From Acidiferrobacteraceae bacterium (GTDB lineage Bacteria > Pseudomonadota > Gammaproteobacteria > Arenicellales > UBA868), in NCBI GenBank assembly GCA_002721105.1, contig PBJL01000029.1:1-6603 (forward strand): a DNA stretch of 6,603 nt, in the 5' to 3' direction. Position 1 is the first letter of the stretch, and every line of letters begins with the position of its first letter. Positions 6,345 through 6,603 of the stretch are shown here, piece by piece. The notes under the pieces were generated by a model that saw nothing but the letters and a program-made list of their open reading frames with translations, searched no databases and was not told where the DNA came from. Position numbers and translations under genes: made by a program.

Positions 6345-6603
6345 ATGAAAGTAGTTATTCTGTGTGGCGGTATGGGAACTCGACTGCGCGAGGAGACAGA
6401 GTTCCGACCTAAATCAATGGTCAAAATAGGAGCTAAACCTATTCTATGGCATATTATGAAACATTATGCCAAATACGGATTTAAACAGTTTATTCTATGT
6501 CTGGGTTATAAAGGAGAGGTGATCAAAGAATATTTTTATCACTATATGCTTCACAGCAATGATGTAACTGTAAAATTGGGGCGGGATAGAAAAGTCACCA
6601 TCC
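6345..6603 (+). CDS. rfbF: Glucose-1-phosphate cytidylyltransferase, N-terminal 86 codons, cut by right window edge
   Basis: The visible product starts MKVVILCGGMGTRLREETEF. It shows the sugar-nucleotidyltransferase signature GGMGTRL (8-14) with the conserved P22-K23 pair. The stretches ILWHIMKHYAKYGF (33-46), LCLGYKGEVIKEYF (52-65) and MLHSNDVTV (68-76) are characteristic of RfbF/DdhA-type enzymes rather than glucose-1-phosphate thymidylyl- or uridylyltransferases. The reaction is CTP plus glucose-1-phosphate to CDP-glucose, the first step to CDP-3,6-dideoxyhexoses and related sugars. The usual KPKPMVEIGGKP motif reads RPKSMVKIGAKP here, so a divergent subfamily is possible. AAAAGG at 6333-6338 is a ribosome binding site six bases from the ATG. 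The gene follows the restored SDR stop by 11 bases, so the two are almost certainly in one operon. rfbG (CDP-glucose 4,6-dehydratase) would be expected beyond the edge. Confidence 0.85.
   Translation, partial: MKVVILCGGMGTRLREETEFRPKSMVKIGAKPILWHIMKHYAKYGFKQFILCLGYKGEVIKEYFYHYMLHSNDVTVKLGRDRKVTI

Overview
The window looks like part of a surface-polysaccharide / lipopolysaccharide (LPS) gene region from an AT-rich Gram-negative bacterium. Three recognisable genes support this: a KdnB-type Kdo 8-oxidase, a PglK-like ABC flippase, and the start of an rfbF-type glucose-1-phosphate cytidylyltransferase. A fourth gene, a frameshifted sugar-nucleotide SDR, sits just upstream of rfbF. No rRNA, tRNA, CRISPR array or intact insertion sequence was seen. 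I cannot fix the taxon from this stretch.

Layout, left to right. On the minus strand, positions 1-115 hold the first 38 codons of an unrecognised gene running off the left edge. It overlaps by ATGA the end of a start-less, probably broken reading frame (312-112). Next on the minus strand is the full-length kdnB homologue (1518-415). A gene-poor stretch of about 985 bp follows (1519-2504). The plus-strand ABC exporter (2505-4286) comes next, with a TTG start behind a clear ribosome binding site. A second gene-poor stretch of about 1060 bp follows (4287-5345). The plus-strand SDR begins at 5346; its frame breaks at about 6126 and its C-terminal part continues in the +1 frame to 6333. rfbF starts 11 bases later at 6345 and leaves the window at the right edge.

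How the genes could work together (inference from families). KdnB would oxidise C8 of Kdo as the first step towards 8-amino-Kdo in the LPS core. RfbF would make CDP-glucose, the entry point to CDP-linked deoxy sugars, and the adjacent SDR would modify such a nucleotide sugar. The ABC exporter would flip a lipid-linked glycan across the inner membrane. The partner genes expected for full pathways (kdnA, rfbG/rfbH, glycosyltransferases) are not in view.

The most notable features are the SDR frameshift, a His in place of the usual catalytic Lys in that SDR, and the very low gene density for a glycan locus. The two large gaps contain only short coding-like fragments. By a rough estimate their number is close to what chance gives in AT-rich DNA. 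I did not find a convincing novel system.
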